Part shown: positions 52,888 through 63,678 of the stretch, one piece after another
Position numbering within the stretch: the first letter of the stretch is position 1
Layout: each line of letters starts with the position of its first letter
From: Ceratopteris richardii
Taxonomy: Eukaryota > Streptophyta > Polypodiopsida > Polypodiales > Pteridaceae
Direction: 5' to 3'
Assembly (NCBI GenBank): GCA_020310875.1
Contig: CM035407.1
Location: 89,910,632 to 89,974,631, forward strand
DNA length: 64,000 bases
Program-made: the position numbers and the translations under genes
Notes under the pieces: generated by a model
Seen by the model: only the letters and a program-made list of their open reading frames with translations
What the model was told of the DNA's origin: nothing
Databases searched by the model: none

Positions 52888-54718
52888 ATGACCCATACAC
52901 AAGCAGATAAGGAGCCTCTTCGTGTACGAAGGAGCCTTAACAAGTCAGCTATATCTTCGACTAATGAACCTAGCTCCCCTCTATCCTCCTTGAATTTATC
53001 TATTGATTTGGGTGTGACACCATTGTCAAAGGAGAAGCATAAGAGAACATTATCTTTCTCCTCAGATACGTCAGAAGCAAAACCAGTGCAATGGAGGATC
53101 TCTCTCATTTACTCTCCAGACTCAATATCAAGTTCCATACCTTCAAGGGACAAGATTATGAGGATGATAATGATCATGTGAGGAGGTTCATCTCCTTATG
53201 CCGTGGATGAGGTCTGCACAATAGAGAGGATGTAATGTTGGTACTCTTCCCGTCCACAATGGAAGGCCTTGCTGACAAATGGTACAGTCAATATGCAGAT
53301 GGGCATTTTGCTACATGGGAGGCTCTGAAGACGGCATTCTCACAGACATTTTGACCTTGTGACGCCTTGGAAAGAGCTCTAGACCAGCTCGAGAATCTAA
53401 GGCTAAGATCAGGTGAATCCTTCCATGAACTTCACACTAAGACAAAAGCACTTGTTGCACGTCTTCCACATGCTTCAGGTGATTTCTTAGTTAACAAATG
53501 GATAGAAAACGCTATGCCTAGGTCATCTCAACAGAAGCTACGTGAGTCTCTTAGGTTGGATGCAATTCTCAATGATTTTGTTGCAGCAGCATCACGCATT
53601 GAAGAAGCTAGGCAACATTTTGAAGGGGAGACACAACCAAATTATGCAGCAGAAGTAGATCCTATTTCCCAATTGAGGAAAGAATGGGAGGCATTGAGAA
53701 TGCAACAAAACCACCAAGAAGAGAAGGTCTTGCCACCTTTGCGTCGCATTGATGAGGTAACAAGGTAAGCTGTCAATTTTGTGGAAAGGATGGTCATGAC
53801 GCTAGAGACCGTTACTACCTCAAGGGTACATAGCAACGAGGTAACCCTCAAGCTTTCGATTCATATTATGCTAGTACTTCAAATGCACCTAATAGAGAGG
53901 AAAATCCTACGACAAAGCCTAGATATAATAGGCCATTGATGTGTTATTATTGTAGTGAGTATGGCCATATGAAAAATAGGTGTTCCCTTCCAAAAGATGC
54001 ACCTCCTTGTCAACATTGTCAAGAGGCCAAGGATCACTATACCAAAGACTGCCCAAGAAGCCGTCCTGCTCCAATCCACATGATTGCAGTCTCTCCAAAA
54101 GAAGAAGGTATGACCACTCAGTCTTATGTTGTTTCATGCTCTACAATGCCCATGATGACTAGAGCCAGACAAGCAGTAGCAATCCGTAGAGAGGAACAAC
54201 AAGGATTCGAGGATCAAGAGGAGGAAAACAAGGCTGGGTGGAAAGTCCAAGCAGAAATGGAAGGAGCTTATGAAAGGATGGCTACTTCTTTAATGGACCA
54301 ACCAACAAGTTTGCAAGAAGACACTCAGGAGCTAAACATTGAACAAATCTTGAAAGGTATTCATCACAAGGTTAGTCTACATGAAATCATAAAGATGGAT
54401 TCAAAAATCAGAAGTAACCTATTAAAGATTGTACACTCTACTTACTTGAGCCAACCACCTAGCATAGATGGTTTCATGGTTGATTTTTCCCCTACACCCT
54501 TGGCAAACTATCAAAGCTCAAGGTTATCTATTCTTATAAACGATGAAGCTCTGAGAGGTGTGATCATAGATGGAGGCTCTGGCATCAATTTGATGCTAGA
54601 TTTCACAATGAAGAAATTGAATTTGAACCCCACCAAGATGGCACCGTTCACTATTACACTAGCAGATCAACACAGGGTTGCGCCACTAGGAATTATTGAA
54701 AAGGTACCTCTAGATTGA
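52888..54718 (+). pseudogene. Gypsy-2 gag and protease remnant
   Basis: The gag core is seen around LRSGESFHELHTKTKALVAR (about 53,405). Two zinc knuckles follow, CYYCSEYGHMKNRC (about 53,942-53,983) and CQHCQEAKDHYTKDC (about 54,008-54,052). A retropepsin with VIIDGGSGINLM (about 54,560-54,595) and an ITLADQ block comes next, then the sequence passes into an inverted Copia-2 fragment. The remnant is broken. Confidence 0.85.
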
Positions 54719-54719
54719 T

Positions 54720-55636
54720 AGAAAAGGGTAAATTCATGTGAGGTATACTCACCCCCATTATCTGAACGTAAAGCCTTAAGCTTAGTTCCTTTTTCAGTCT
54801 CAACTAAAGCAAGCCGTTTTTTGAAAGTAGGGAATACCTCATCCTTTGATTTGATAGGATATACCCAAACTTTTCTAGTAGCATCATCTATGAAAGTGAC
54901 AAAGTAATCATCTATGAAAGTGACAAAGTGAAGAGAACCACCTAAGGACCTAGTGGGCATAGGACCACACACATTTGTATGAACGAGATCTAAATGTTGA
55001 ATTGAAGAGTCAATGTGCGTTCTATGCACATTTCTGGTTTGCTTTCCATATTGAGAATGCTCACAAAATGAAAAATCATAGAAAGATAACACACGTAAGC
55101 AGTGAGAACAAGAAAGATTTTCCATTCCAGTACGCGATATATGGCCCAAACAACCATGCCGAATACAAGCCATAGGCTATTCAGTAACAACTAACAAGTG
55201 CTCTTTTGTGATACAAATAAAGGATAAAGTGAGCCAACTTTGGTTCCTTTTGCAAATAACCATATTGGCCTTTGATATATCAAAGGACTGAGTATAGAAG
55301 ACCACCTTGTAACCAAGGTCATCAAGTTGATCAACTGACATCAAATTGCATGATAAATGAGATATAGTGTGTACATTATGCATAGAAAATTTTGAACCAT
55401 CAATGAACTACACAACTACATCTCTAATCCCCACAATGTCACACTGGTAAGAGTCACCAAGTCTCACGGTACGGACATAATTAGAGAACCATCCTTTGTG
55501 TGGTGTCACATGGAAAGAAGAACCAGAATCTAGCAGCCACGTGTGGGAAAAGAGCCTTAGTTGGCACATCACTATCAAGTATCAACACATCAACATCATC
55601 AGAAATAGCATTAATTTCTTTAATCATCTTCATCCA
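54720..55636 (-). mobile_element. Copia-2 inverted fragment
   Basis: The minus-strand translation shows integrase text (LDLVHTNVCGPMPTRSLG, FIDDATRKVWVYPIKSKDE) and protease/GAG-pre-integrase text towards 55,600. It matches 38,150-39,000 in inverted orientation, includes a short local duplication near 54,890-54,930, and joins repeat X at 55,637. Broken fossil. Confidence 0.85.
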
Positions 55637-55950
55637 TGTGAGCACAAAAGAAACAAAGCTTTTTGCATCTAACTACTCTGATGTCAGTGAAGGAATTCGA
55701 CGGGATGCACCACAGTGCGCTCTCCTTCTCGAGAGCTGCACGAGGATATCCTCGGAGTAGAAAAGTGAGCTCATAGGGCCGCACACAATACTCTGCACAG
55801 AGGTTGCACTAGAATACGCAAGAGAAACACAGTACAGAGGAAAGCACGAAGAAAAACTTTTTAGGTATTACAAATACACTCGAACTTACAGTCTATGGGT
55901 GACCATGCCACATATGTTCTATTAACAAAGAAGTGTTCGGTGGCCACTTG
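55637..55950 (-). repeat. Repeat X, partial copy upstream of the DJ-1 gene
   Basis: It corresponds to the outer 300 bp of X (equivalent to 47,825-48,130). The 5S-like module is not included. It lies about 1.1 kb upstream of the DJ-1 start codon. Confidence 0.75.
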
Positions 55951-56987
55951 TCCTTTCGGTCTGATTTTTTATTGGAAGTTGGTGATGTTGCAGGTTTGTT
56001 CTTTCTAATATTTGATCTGTCTGTTCGTTTTGGATTGGGTTCTCTCTTGCACTGTATGAGTTTACAGGCTCATGCATGTGTAGATGATTATATACACCGT
56101 TGTATTGCAAGCTGCTCTTGTAACTATATTGATACCCATAGTAATAGATTCCACATTGCTAATTTCAGCCGGATTTTTCATTGGAAGCTGGTGATGTTGC
56201 AAATTTGTTCTTTCTACTATTTGATCGATCCGTTGAAGTGAGGTCCTAAACGTCGCTCATCACAAACATGTTAGAAACTATAGTTCCAAAAGTATTGTTC
56301 TTGGAATATTCAGTCTATTGCAACATCTAAATCTCTATATAGACATCTAAAGTTACATGCTAACGTAGTAATGAGAGAGAGAGGTGTGTCAAATACATGT
56401 TAACATAGTAATGAGAGAGAGAGGTCTCAGCTATGAATAATAATGAGACCAAATCAGTGGTGATTTTTGAGGGCCGTATTGCTCGTTTTGGCCATTTTGT
56501 ACCATAAAATGAAGTCAAAAATTTTAGTAGACCTTAAGAAATACATTAAAAATATCAAATACAGGTACGATGTTGTACGTCAAAATACAATACTGAGACC
56601 AAGACAACGTCGTTTCTCAATTGACTACTTGGAGTTACATGATAATATCGTGGGCTACTGGCGTTTAAAAACAAAATAAGGGCGTGCTTACATGATAATA
56701 TCGTGGGCTGCTGGCGTTTAGAAACAAAATAAGTTAGAAAAAGTTCTGTAGAGAGAGAAAAAGCATGCTCTTAGAAGTTGGCATTTGGATACAAAAAAAT
56801 TAAGTTATATGTGAATGTGATCGTGGACAAGTGCTACACGGCAATGAGAAGCCATCCGTCTCCTCGTCTGGCGAAATTTATATATACCATCACAGGTTTT
56901 GTTGTCATAATATAACCACAGCGCGAGATAAGAGTGTCGACTGCATATAAGCGCACATACAGAGAGAGAGTGAGAGAGAGGAGAAAA

Positions 56988-57027
<40 letters not shown>

Positions 57028-57047
57028 ACGAGAAAAGAGGGATAGAG
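55951..57047 (+). promoter_or_regulatory. Upstream region and 5' leader of the DJ-1 gene
   Basis: A TATA box CATATAAG lies at 56,944-56,951, about 100 bp before the ATG. It is followed by a GA-rich leader (56,957-57,040). Short direct repeats occur upstream: a GATAATATCGTGGGCT unit appears twice (about 56,641 and 56,693), and AGTAATGAGAGAGAGAGGT appears twice (about 56,366 and 56,408). An AT-rich ACATGTTAACATAGTAATG word separates the latter. The TATA region and leader are shared with the copies at 49,000-49,085 and 59,752-59,850 (minus), so this is probably a genuine core promoter. Confidence 0.65.
56957..57040 (+). repeat. GA microsatellite in the DJ-1 5' leader
   Basis: GAGA runs with scattered AAAAG interruptions form most of the 5' leader. 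The tract length differs between the three promoter copies. GA-rich leaders are common in plant genes and may bind GAGA-type factors, but there is no direct evidence here. Confidence 0.85.
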
Positions 57048-58155
57048 ATGGCTCAGGCAACAGGCGACGTTGAACGTGAGATTGTGGTGGCGATTCCTCT
57101 ATTTCATCGATTTACGGCACTGGACGCTGTTGGGCCGTACGAGGCACTGCACATGATTCCCGGCGTGACCGTGCGCTTCGTCAGCGTTCGTGAGGGCGAG
57201 GCCGTCACGGCGGACATCGGCCAACTGCAACTCATTTCAACTGCCTCTTTCACCGATCTACCAAATCCCCACATCATTGTCGTGCCAGGAGGACCCGGAG
57301 CTTTCACTGCCGTCAACGACGCTGCGCTCATGGATTGGCTGAAGAAGGTACCTCCTCCGAAACTAACTCAGCTTTCTCTCACCCTACCCACCTTTCCGAC
57401 AAGATCTGTAGCCGGACGGCGGGGCTGAGTAACTTCCTGCTTCGATCGTTGCTTCGGTCGTCTGAATGTTGTGGCTTTGTTCATTTTATGTTCAAACAGG
57501 CTCATATCACCAGCACTTACACCACGTCTGTCTGCACGGGAGCCCTTGCATTGGGCGCTGCGGGGCTGTTAGAGGGCCTCACCGCCACTACTCACTGGGA
57601 AGCATATGCAGATCTAGCGGCATATGGAGCTATTCCGACAGAAACGAGAGTCATTCAACACGTAAGTGATCTCTCCAGATAATCCCTTCTCTTCGTTCTT
57701 CCAGTACTGCTGACGCCGATGTCACCATAGATGTGAATCGCGCAGGCAGTACTAGTTATGAACAGATATGGCTATGTTCTCTTTCCTGCAGATTCTCCAT
57801 CTTAGGTGCATGAGTTTCAATGGCGGAAGCCGGATGTCCTTCTTATTACAGTGCATTGTACTTGGGCCCACAAGTAGACATGTTCGTTCTCCATGGTTTA
57901 GAATCACTCATGCGCTTCTCCTTCTTGCAGGGAAAAATCATAACATCTGCTGGTATATCATCAGGCATCGATATGGCATTGCATCTTATTACTCTCCTGA
58001 AAGGCGAGGAAGTCGCAAAAATGGTTCAGTTGCTCATCGAGTACGACCCACAGCCCCCATATGATGTGGGCGCCCCAAGTAAAGCAGGGGAAGAACTTGT
58101 AGAGAAGACCAGGCAGTTCTCCGAATATTTCATCAATACACTTCCTGCAAATTAA
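57048..58155 (+). CDS. DJ-1/PfpI family protein, isonitrile-hydratase-like (3 exons, 228 aa)
   Basis: Exons: 57,048-57,347, 57,500-57,661 and 57,931-58,155; both introns are phase 0 with GT-AG ends. Together they give 228 residues, the length of bacterial isonitrile hydratase. That enzyme hydrates isonitriles (isocyanides) to N-substituted formamides. Family signatures run in order: the IPLFHRFTALDAVGPYEAL block with Asp26 and Glu32, the VVPGGPGAF loop (78-86), the nucleophile elbow TSVCTGAL with Cys112 and Thr113, ATTHW, and ITSAGISSGIDMALHL and IEYDPQPPY in exon 3. Asp26, Cys112 and Thr113 correspond, as I recall the family, to the catalytic Asp17, Cys101 and Thr102. No signal peptide or membrane segment is seen, so it is probably cytosolic. 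Plant DJ-1 proteins of the better known type carry two tandem domains; this has one. The start is the first ATG after the TATA box and GA leader and is preceded by AGAG. Substrate specificity is inferred, and a glyoxalase-like or chaperone role cannot be excluded. Confidence 0.9.
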
Positions 58156-58504
58156 ACCAACCATTTCGTTGATTGATCTACTTAGTTTTCAGAAAGTTGA
58201 GTGGATAAACGTTATGATTGTAGCGATCGTATCCATTGGGATAAACGTATTTTCATATCGAATTGCATATGTCTATGCATACCCCTTTTTTAACCAACCT
58301 CTCTTTATACTCACTTATGCAAAATCATCATTACATTTGATCTTAGAAACCCATTTAAAATCTATGGACCACATTGTAATCACCTTAAGTAATTAGATGT
58401 AGCACTAAAGTTGCATAGGCTTGGAGCATACATGAATTATCTAGACGCACGAGTCTTTCAAAACAACCTCTCACATTCTTAGGAGTTGATGATGTTGAGA
58501 AGCT
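58156..58504 (+). other. DJ-1 gene 3' flank
   Basis: It matches 22,918-23,306 in inverted orientation almost base for base. No clear AATAAA signal lies close to the stop; ATAAAC near 58,205 is a weak candidate. It ends where Copia-2 sequence begins. Confidence 0.75.
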
Positions 58505-59402
58505 ATTCATAGGTGCTCGATAAGCCTAGTTGGCTTCTATTGGGTAACTGATTATATACGGTGGAGTCAGTTATTCACTATGCAGGTAAACATGTGAGTA
58601 CTTGCAGTTTTATGATAGTTTTACACTGGTCATACGTTCATTTTGCAGAGGATACTCTCAAAAAATCTTTTTACATTTTTGTTTTTGTCAACTATACAAT
58701 GGTAAATTTATTGCATTTATACACTTATTCATTGGTGTTTGGACTCTTCTAGCTGCATTATCATTCTATTCATTTCTCTACCATCATGGCATTAAAGGTC
58801 TCAAGCACATCTGGTGGATCAGGGTCTAGTGCCACTGTTCTGATGAGGAACTATAACTTGCAAGGCAAAGACCATTTTGAGATTCGAAAATTTGATGGCA
58901 CAAACTTTGCTCTATGGAAGAAACATAGTAGAGATGTGTTGATTCAAAGGAGGCAATGGAAGCCAGTAAATGGGATTTCAAAGAAACCAGCTGACATGGA
59001 TGAAGATGGTTGGGTTGAGTTAGATGAAATGGCTAGGTCTACCATTCGCTTGCACCTAGCAGAAGAGGGATATCGAAGGCCATTATTGTCATAAGAAACG
59101 ACATATGAAGAAAGACTATTATGCATTAAAGAATGCTAAAGGGAAAGGACACAATGTTGATGGGCATGTTAAACAGTTACCCGAACCATCTACTTCGATT
59201 GTGAAGAATGAAGAAATTAATATTGTTTCTGATGATGCTCATGTGTTGACCCTTGATAGAACTATGCCAACTAAGGCTCTTTTCCCACACCTAGCTGCTA
59301 GATTCTCGTGCTTCATTCCATATGACACCACACAGAGAATGGTTGTCTAATTATGCAGCAAAGTCTCTTGGTACCGTGAGACTTGATGACTCTTACCAGT
59401 GT
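58505..59402 (+). mobile_element. Copia-2 short copy between DJ-1 gene and exon-1 copy (broken)
   Basis: It begins with the same leader as 13,483 and 36,905. It contains gag text from 58,786 (HFEIRKFDGTNFALWKKHS, MARSTIRLHLAE) and knuckle and protease-side text from about 59,080 to 59,395. It is shorter than the other copies and ends inside DJ-1 intron 1 sequence of the inverted exon-1 copy. Confidence 0.88.
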
Positions 59403-60330
59403 TTTGTTGAAAAGGTGGGTAGGGTGAGAGAAAGCTGGGTTTCGAAGGTACCTTCTTCAGCCAATCGATGAGCGCAGTGTCATTGATGACAATGAAAGCT
59501 CTGGGTCTTCCTCGCACGACAATGATGTGGGGATTTGGTAGATTGGTGAAAGAGGCAATTGAAATCAGTTGTAGTAGGCCGATGTCCGTCGTGACGGCCT
59601 CACCCTCACGAGTGCTGACAAACTGCATGGTCACGCGGGGAATCATGTGCAAAGCCTCATATGGCCCAATAGCGTCCAGTGTCGTAAATGGATGAAATAG
59701 AGGAATCACCACCAGAATCTCACGTTCAACGTCGCCTGTTTCATGAGCCATCTCTATCGCTCTTTTCAATTCCCCCTCTCTCTCTCTCTCTCCGTGTGCT
59801 TATATGGAGTCGACACTCTTATCGTATGCACGTATCTCTACCTCGCTCTCTCTCGCGCTGTGGTTATATTATGACAACAAAACCTGTGATGGCTTCTCAT
59901 TGCCGTGTAGCAGTTCTCCGTTGACCAAGTGATAACGTATTTAAATATATTCTCTTTCTAACTTATTTTGTTTTCAAATGCCAGAAGCCCACGATATTAT
60001 CATGTAAGCACGCGCTCTCTAAGTAGTCAATGGAGAAACGACTTTGTATTGGTCTCTGTATTTTGACGTACAACATCGTACCTCTATTTGATATTTTAAA
60101 TGTATTTTTTAAGATTTGTTTGACTTTGTTTTACGGTGTAAAATGGCCAAAACGGGCAATACGGTATTGCCCATCAAACATCAACATTGATTGGTCTCAT
60201 TATTCATAGCTGACACTCTCTCTCTCATTACTATGTTAACATCTTTTTGACACCTCTCTTTCTCTCGCTCTCATTACTATGTTAACATGTAGCTTTAAAT
60301 GTGTATAGAGATTTGGATGTGTATAGAGCT
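59403..60330 (-). pseudogene. Inverted DJ-1 copy: promoter and exon 1 only
   Basis: On the minus strand, exon 1 runs 59,751-59,452, exactly 300 nt as in the gene, with no stop and an intact GT donor. About 45 bp of intron 1 follows before Copia-2. The product is about 77% identical to the gene's exon 1 (23 differences in 100). The VVPGGPGAF loop reads VVRGRPRAF, unlikely to be tolerated. The TATA box (CATATAAGCACAC), GA leader and upstream repeats extend to about 60,330. Exons 2 and 3 are absent, so no complete enzyme can be made. Confidence 0.9.
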
Positions 60331-61349
60331 TTAGATGTGTCCATTAGAAGATACTTCAAAGCCAAATTATGAAACTCTTGTTCCATAGATCGTTGAACAT
60401 TTAAATGAACTATTGTCTTTAAAACTCGATGCAAAGTCTCATGTGATTGATGTTCAAGTGGGATTGAACATTGAAGATCTTTAAGTTTCTTTTGTAATCT
60501 TTTAACTTTATAATAGATCTTTTAACTTTATAATAGATCTCTTCACAAAAAGAGAATAGAAAAAGCTTCAACATCCTTCGTTGCATATCATTTTTGAACT
60601 TGAGAAGCCTGTGTAGCTGTAGGAGGAATTCTAGACATGGTTTGTGTTTGAATATCATCTGGAAGTAGTATCACTAGTTGTTTCATGTCTTCTAGCTTTA
60701 TTAGTTCTCTGAACAGTTTGTTCACGATGTGGTAAATTTCTACACAAATATCCCACAAATATCTTGTTATCAAGAGCTTCTTTTCCACAAAAATCCAAAA
60801 AAGTGTATTGGAGCCTCCTTCTAAATGTTCATGTGAAGATAAAATCCCTCGCACACTACATTGATCATTGTCACTCATGATTCTAGATAGACTAGAATTC
60901 TAAAGCTCTCAATAAGATAAGGTTCGTAAATTAGGTACTTCAAAACAAACCCTATGAGCGTTATTGACCTTGACAAAGCAATTCTTGTGGATCAATGGAA
61001 ATAATATACCTCAAATAATAGTCGAAATAAGTGTGATATTTTACTAGTAATGTTTTTTTTAATTTCATTTCAATGTTTTTTTTTGAAAAATTCATATATA
61101 TGAACATAAATCTATAGTATGTCGACATGTTGTTCAATCCTTGTAGCCAAAAACCAGCTACCTATGATAAAGTTCCATACAATACAAAATCATTTTGAGG
61201 ATAAAATCTTTTATGTTACAAAAAGGCATCACAACATTAAATAAATTTTAGGTCCATGTATAAAAGTCAAGCAGCTTGCTCGATACATGAGAATAGCCAT
61301 ATTCAATAAAAATAAAGGGTATTAATAAGGCCATGCAATGAAGAGAAAA
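60331..61349. other. Intergenic stretch without recognised gene
   Basis: A 19-bp direct duplication around ATCTTTTAACTTTATAATAG lies at about 60,496-60,538. A 96-codon frame (60,588-60,878, minus, start MSDNDQCSVRGILSSHEH) and a 79-codon frame (60,419-60,658, minus) are present, but I recognise neither and no second copy supports them. The remainder is AT-rich with nothing visible. Confidence 0.5.
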
Positions 61350-62230
61350 AATTATTACCGTTAGTGTCCATGTGAAAGGCCAAATGGTTATTAGAAACTT
61401 TTTTGTATGTTTTTTAATAGAGTATATAGTGACATCGTCAGCCACACACTCAAGGTTTGACCGCATTTGTAGAACTTAGGAAATCTGAGATCATGCTCTT
61501 TGTTTAATGCATAGGTCCACGTATTTAGTAAGTTTGTGCAAAGCATCATGTTGGTCATTCAAAGCTTGGTTTTCTACCATGAGGACATCTGTGGAGCTCT
61601 TGCAAAGGAGAAATCATGGTGGTGCATTGCCATTACACCTTAGTGTTTTTGGTACTTCCTCCAAGGCTTACAATTCAGATGATGAGAAAGGCAGACCTTG
61701 GCATACCTTGTCATCCGAGTCATCCAAGTCATCAATGGTGTTGTTGGTGGTGCATAAGGAAGCAATTCAAGTATCAAGGAAGACAAGGTACTAACAATCC
61801 CTGGGAGGTCATCCATTCCAGTAGTGTTCCCCCCAAGGACCACTTAACAATAGATTTTCATACCACTATTGCTTGCCTCGTGGCTCTACAAGTGAAGATA
61901 TGTAAAGTTAAGATTATTTTGGATCCTTCAAAGTGTCTTCTTGGGCTTTGTGCACAAATTTTTTGAGAGTTTAACTAGGTACAAAATGGGGGAAAATTAG
62001 AAGGTGATTTTATAGTTTTGGGACAGTTTGGACTATATAGGTGGAAATATTGGTTCAAAGATCAATATTGGAGCTAGAGACACTTGAAGTTGTGTCTCCT
62101 TTGGTACTATACATTCACCTTTTGAGTCTTCTTATAGGTTTCTTGAAAGTTTTCAGCTCCAATGGGAACAACCACTGTAAATTTATGCAGGGTTTTTGAG
62201 CCTAACAAATGGAGTTGAAATATACCTACA
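61350..62230 (+). repeat. Repeat X, older distal copy
   Basis: Starting at GTTAGTGTCCATGTGAAAGGCC, it follows the layout of 35,698-36,905 with much greater divergence and loss. It keeps the 5S-like module (61,804-61,859) and the closing GCAGGGTTTTTGAGCCTAA segment. It lies outside the duplicated segment, so X is a dispersed family and not only a passenger of the duplication. Confidence 0.7.
61804..61859 (-). repeat. 5S rRNA-derived module in repeat X (distal copy)
   Basis: On the minus strand GAATGGATGACCTCC (box C-like) and GTTAAGTGGTCCTTGG (box A-like) keep the 56-base spacing of the other copies. Confidence 0.65.
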
Positions 62231-62280
62231 TAAGCAATGACTGGCATAATTATTTAAAAAAGAAAATATAGTGTCGTATA

Positions 62281-62400
62281 AGGAATGGGTTGCATCACTT
62301 ATGCAACACTAATATGATCGTTGCTACTTAACGATGCTACTAGCGATGTTGGCACATTTCTTGCGATGCTAAAGCGTCGCATAAGCGATGCTCTGGATTC
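62281..62400. repeat. Cluster of GCGATGCTA-like words
   Basis: Variants of GCGATGCTA, AGCGATGTT and GCGTCGCATAAGCGATGC recur in both orientations within 80 bp. Such clusters are typical of subterminal regions of plant CACTA or related DNA transposons, but no terminal repeat was found next to it. Confidence 0.4.
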
Positions 62401-62528
62401 ATAAAAGAAAAACTTGATTTCTCCCGGCACATTTGTGCTAGGATTGACATGAGAGAGATAGAGGGAGAGACAACAAAACTACACACATCAACACACAAGC
62501 AGGCTATAGAGGGAGAGAAGAGACGAGG

Positions 62529-63380
62529 TACACAAAAACACATATACACACACATTTACACACACACATACACATGCATACACACATATATATACACATA
62601 CACACACATATAAACACATAGGCACACACATGCATACATAGACACACACACATAGACACAACATACACACATACACATACACACAGACACATACACACAC
62701 ACAAACACACACATGCACATGCATGCACACACACATATATGCACATACACATGTACATACAAAGACACACACATACACACATAGACACACACAAACACAT
62801 ACACACACATTTACACACACACATACACATGCATACACATGCATACACATGCATACACATGCATACACATGCATACACATGCATACACATGCATACACAT
62901 GCATACACACATGCACATATATACACATACACACACATATACATACATAGACACACACACACACATACACATGCACACACACGCATATATATACACATAA
63001 ACACATATATACACATATAGACACACACATATACACACATAGAAACACACACTTCACATACACACACATACACACATAGGCACATACACATGTACACACA
63101 CACATTTACATACACACACATACATATGCATATACACACATATATACACATACACACATATATACACACATAGACACACACATACACACATAGACACACA
63201 CATACACATGCATGCACACACACATATAAACACATAGACACATATATACACACATAGACACACACATACATACATAGACACACACACATACACACATAAA
63301 CACACATACACACGATAGACACATACACACATAAACACACACATACACATGCATACAAACACACACATATATACACACAC
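62529..63380 (+). repeat. 850-bp compound (CA)n/(TACACA)n microsatellite
   Basis: Almost only CA, TA and GCA words occur. A regular 10-bp unit GCATACACAT is repeated about eight times at 62,831-62,908. Long cysteine/valine/tyrosine-rich frames on the minus strand and histidine/threonine-rich frames on the plus strand are low-complexity artefacts. Confidence 0.95.
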
Positions 63381-63660
63381 TACAAAATATTGGCCGTATA
63401 CTGAGGCTTTTATCGAGCAAATTGAATGGGTACATTTTTGCCCTGACCTCATTGTAAGTACTGGTATAGGCACGCGTCAAAACCAAAATGACGGTATAGG
63501 CACCGGTATAAGCATCAGTATGAGCATTAGTATGAGCATCGGTATTTTCGACACTTATACCAACACTCATTTTGATGCCTATACTAGCATCTACTGGGTG
63601 TACCATCACGCATACCAATGACCATCCTGGGAGTACCGTTGCTCATACCAAGGACCATAT
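63378..63660 (+). mobile_element. Possible CACTA transposon end with inverted subterminal repeats
   Basis: CACTACAAAAT at 63,378 fits the CACTA terminal motif. About 70 bp inward, GGTATAGGCAC, GGTATAAGCATC, AGTATGAGCATT and AGTATGAGCATC follow one another (63,459-63,545). The same words then occur in reverse complement (GATGCCTATACTAGCAT, GCATACCAATG, GCTCATACCAAGG; to 63,650). The opposite terminal repeat and a target duplication were not found. The first CAC may simply belong to the microsatellite. Confidence 0.4.
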
Positions 63661-63678
63661 CTACAAAAGTTTTTTTCT

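Larger units (their letters stand above)
50546..54718 (+). mobile_element. Gypsy-2: integrase end, LTR, then gag-protease (broken)
   Basis: Integrase comes first (50,546-51,880), then one LTR (about 51,967-52,783), a primer site and the gag-protease start (52,888-54,718). This is the order expected at the junction of two elements of one family sharing an LTR, or of a tandem LTR-internal-LTR array cut at both ends. The DGGSG protease motif and TTTGGCATGCCCGGTGGGAC-type primer region point to the non-chromoviral Tat/Athila/Ogre side of plant Ty3/gypsy. RT and RNase H are absent. It has several breaks. Confidence 0.85.

Noticed and set aside
53936-54718. Host CCHC zinc-finger protein
   Set aside because: Double knuckles followed by a DGGSG protease and preceded by a gag core next to an LTR identify a gypsy element, not a host gene.
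57820-58155. Single-exon gene for the DJ-1 C-terminal part
   Set aside because: The frame runs through intron 2; a CAG acceptor at 57,930 and the phase-0 fit with exons 1 and 2 show it is exon 3.
60588-60878. Host gene of 96 codons on the minus strand
   Set aside because: No recognisable domain, no second exon, no supporting copy; kept only as a note in the intergenic entry.
62488-63618. Long cysteine/valine/tyrosine-rich and histidine/threonine-rich open frames
   Set aside because: They are the CA/TG microsatellite read in all frames; the composition is pure low complexity with no start context or homologue.
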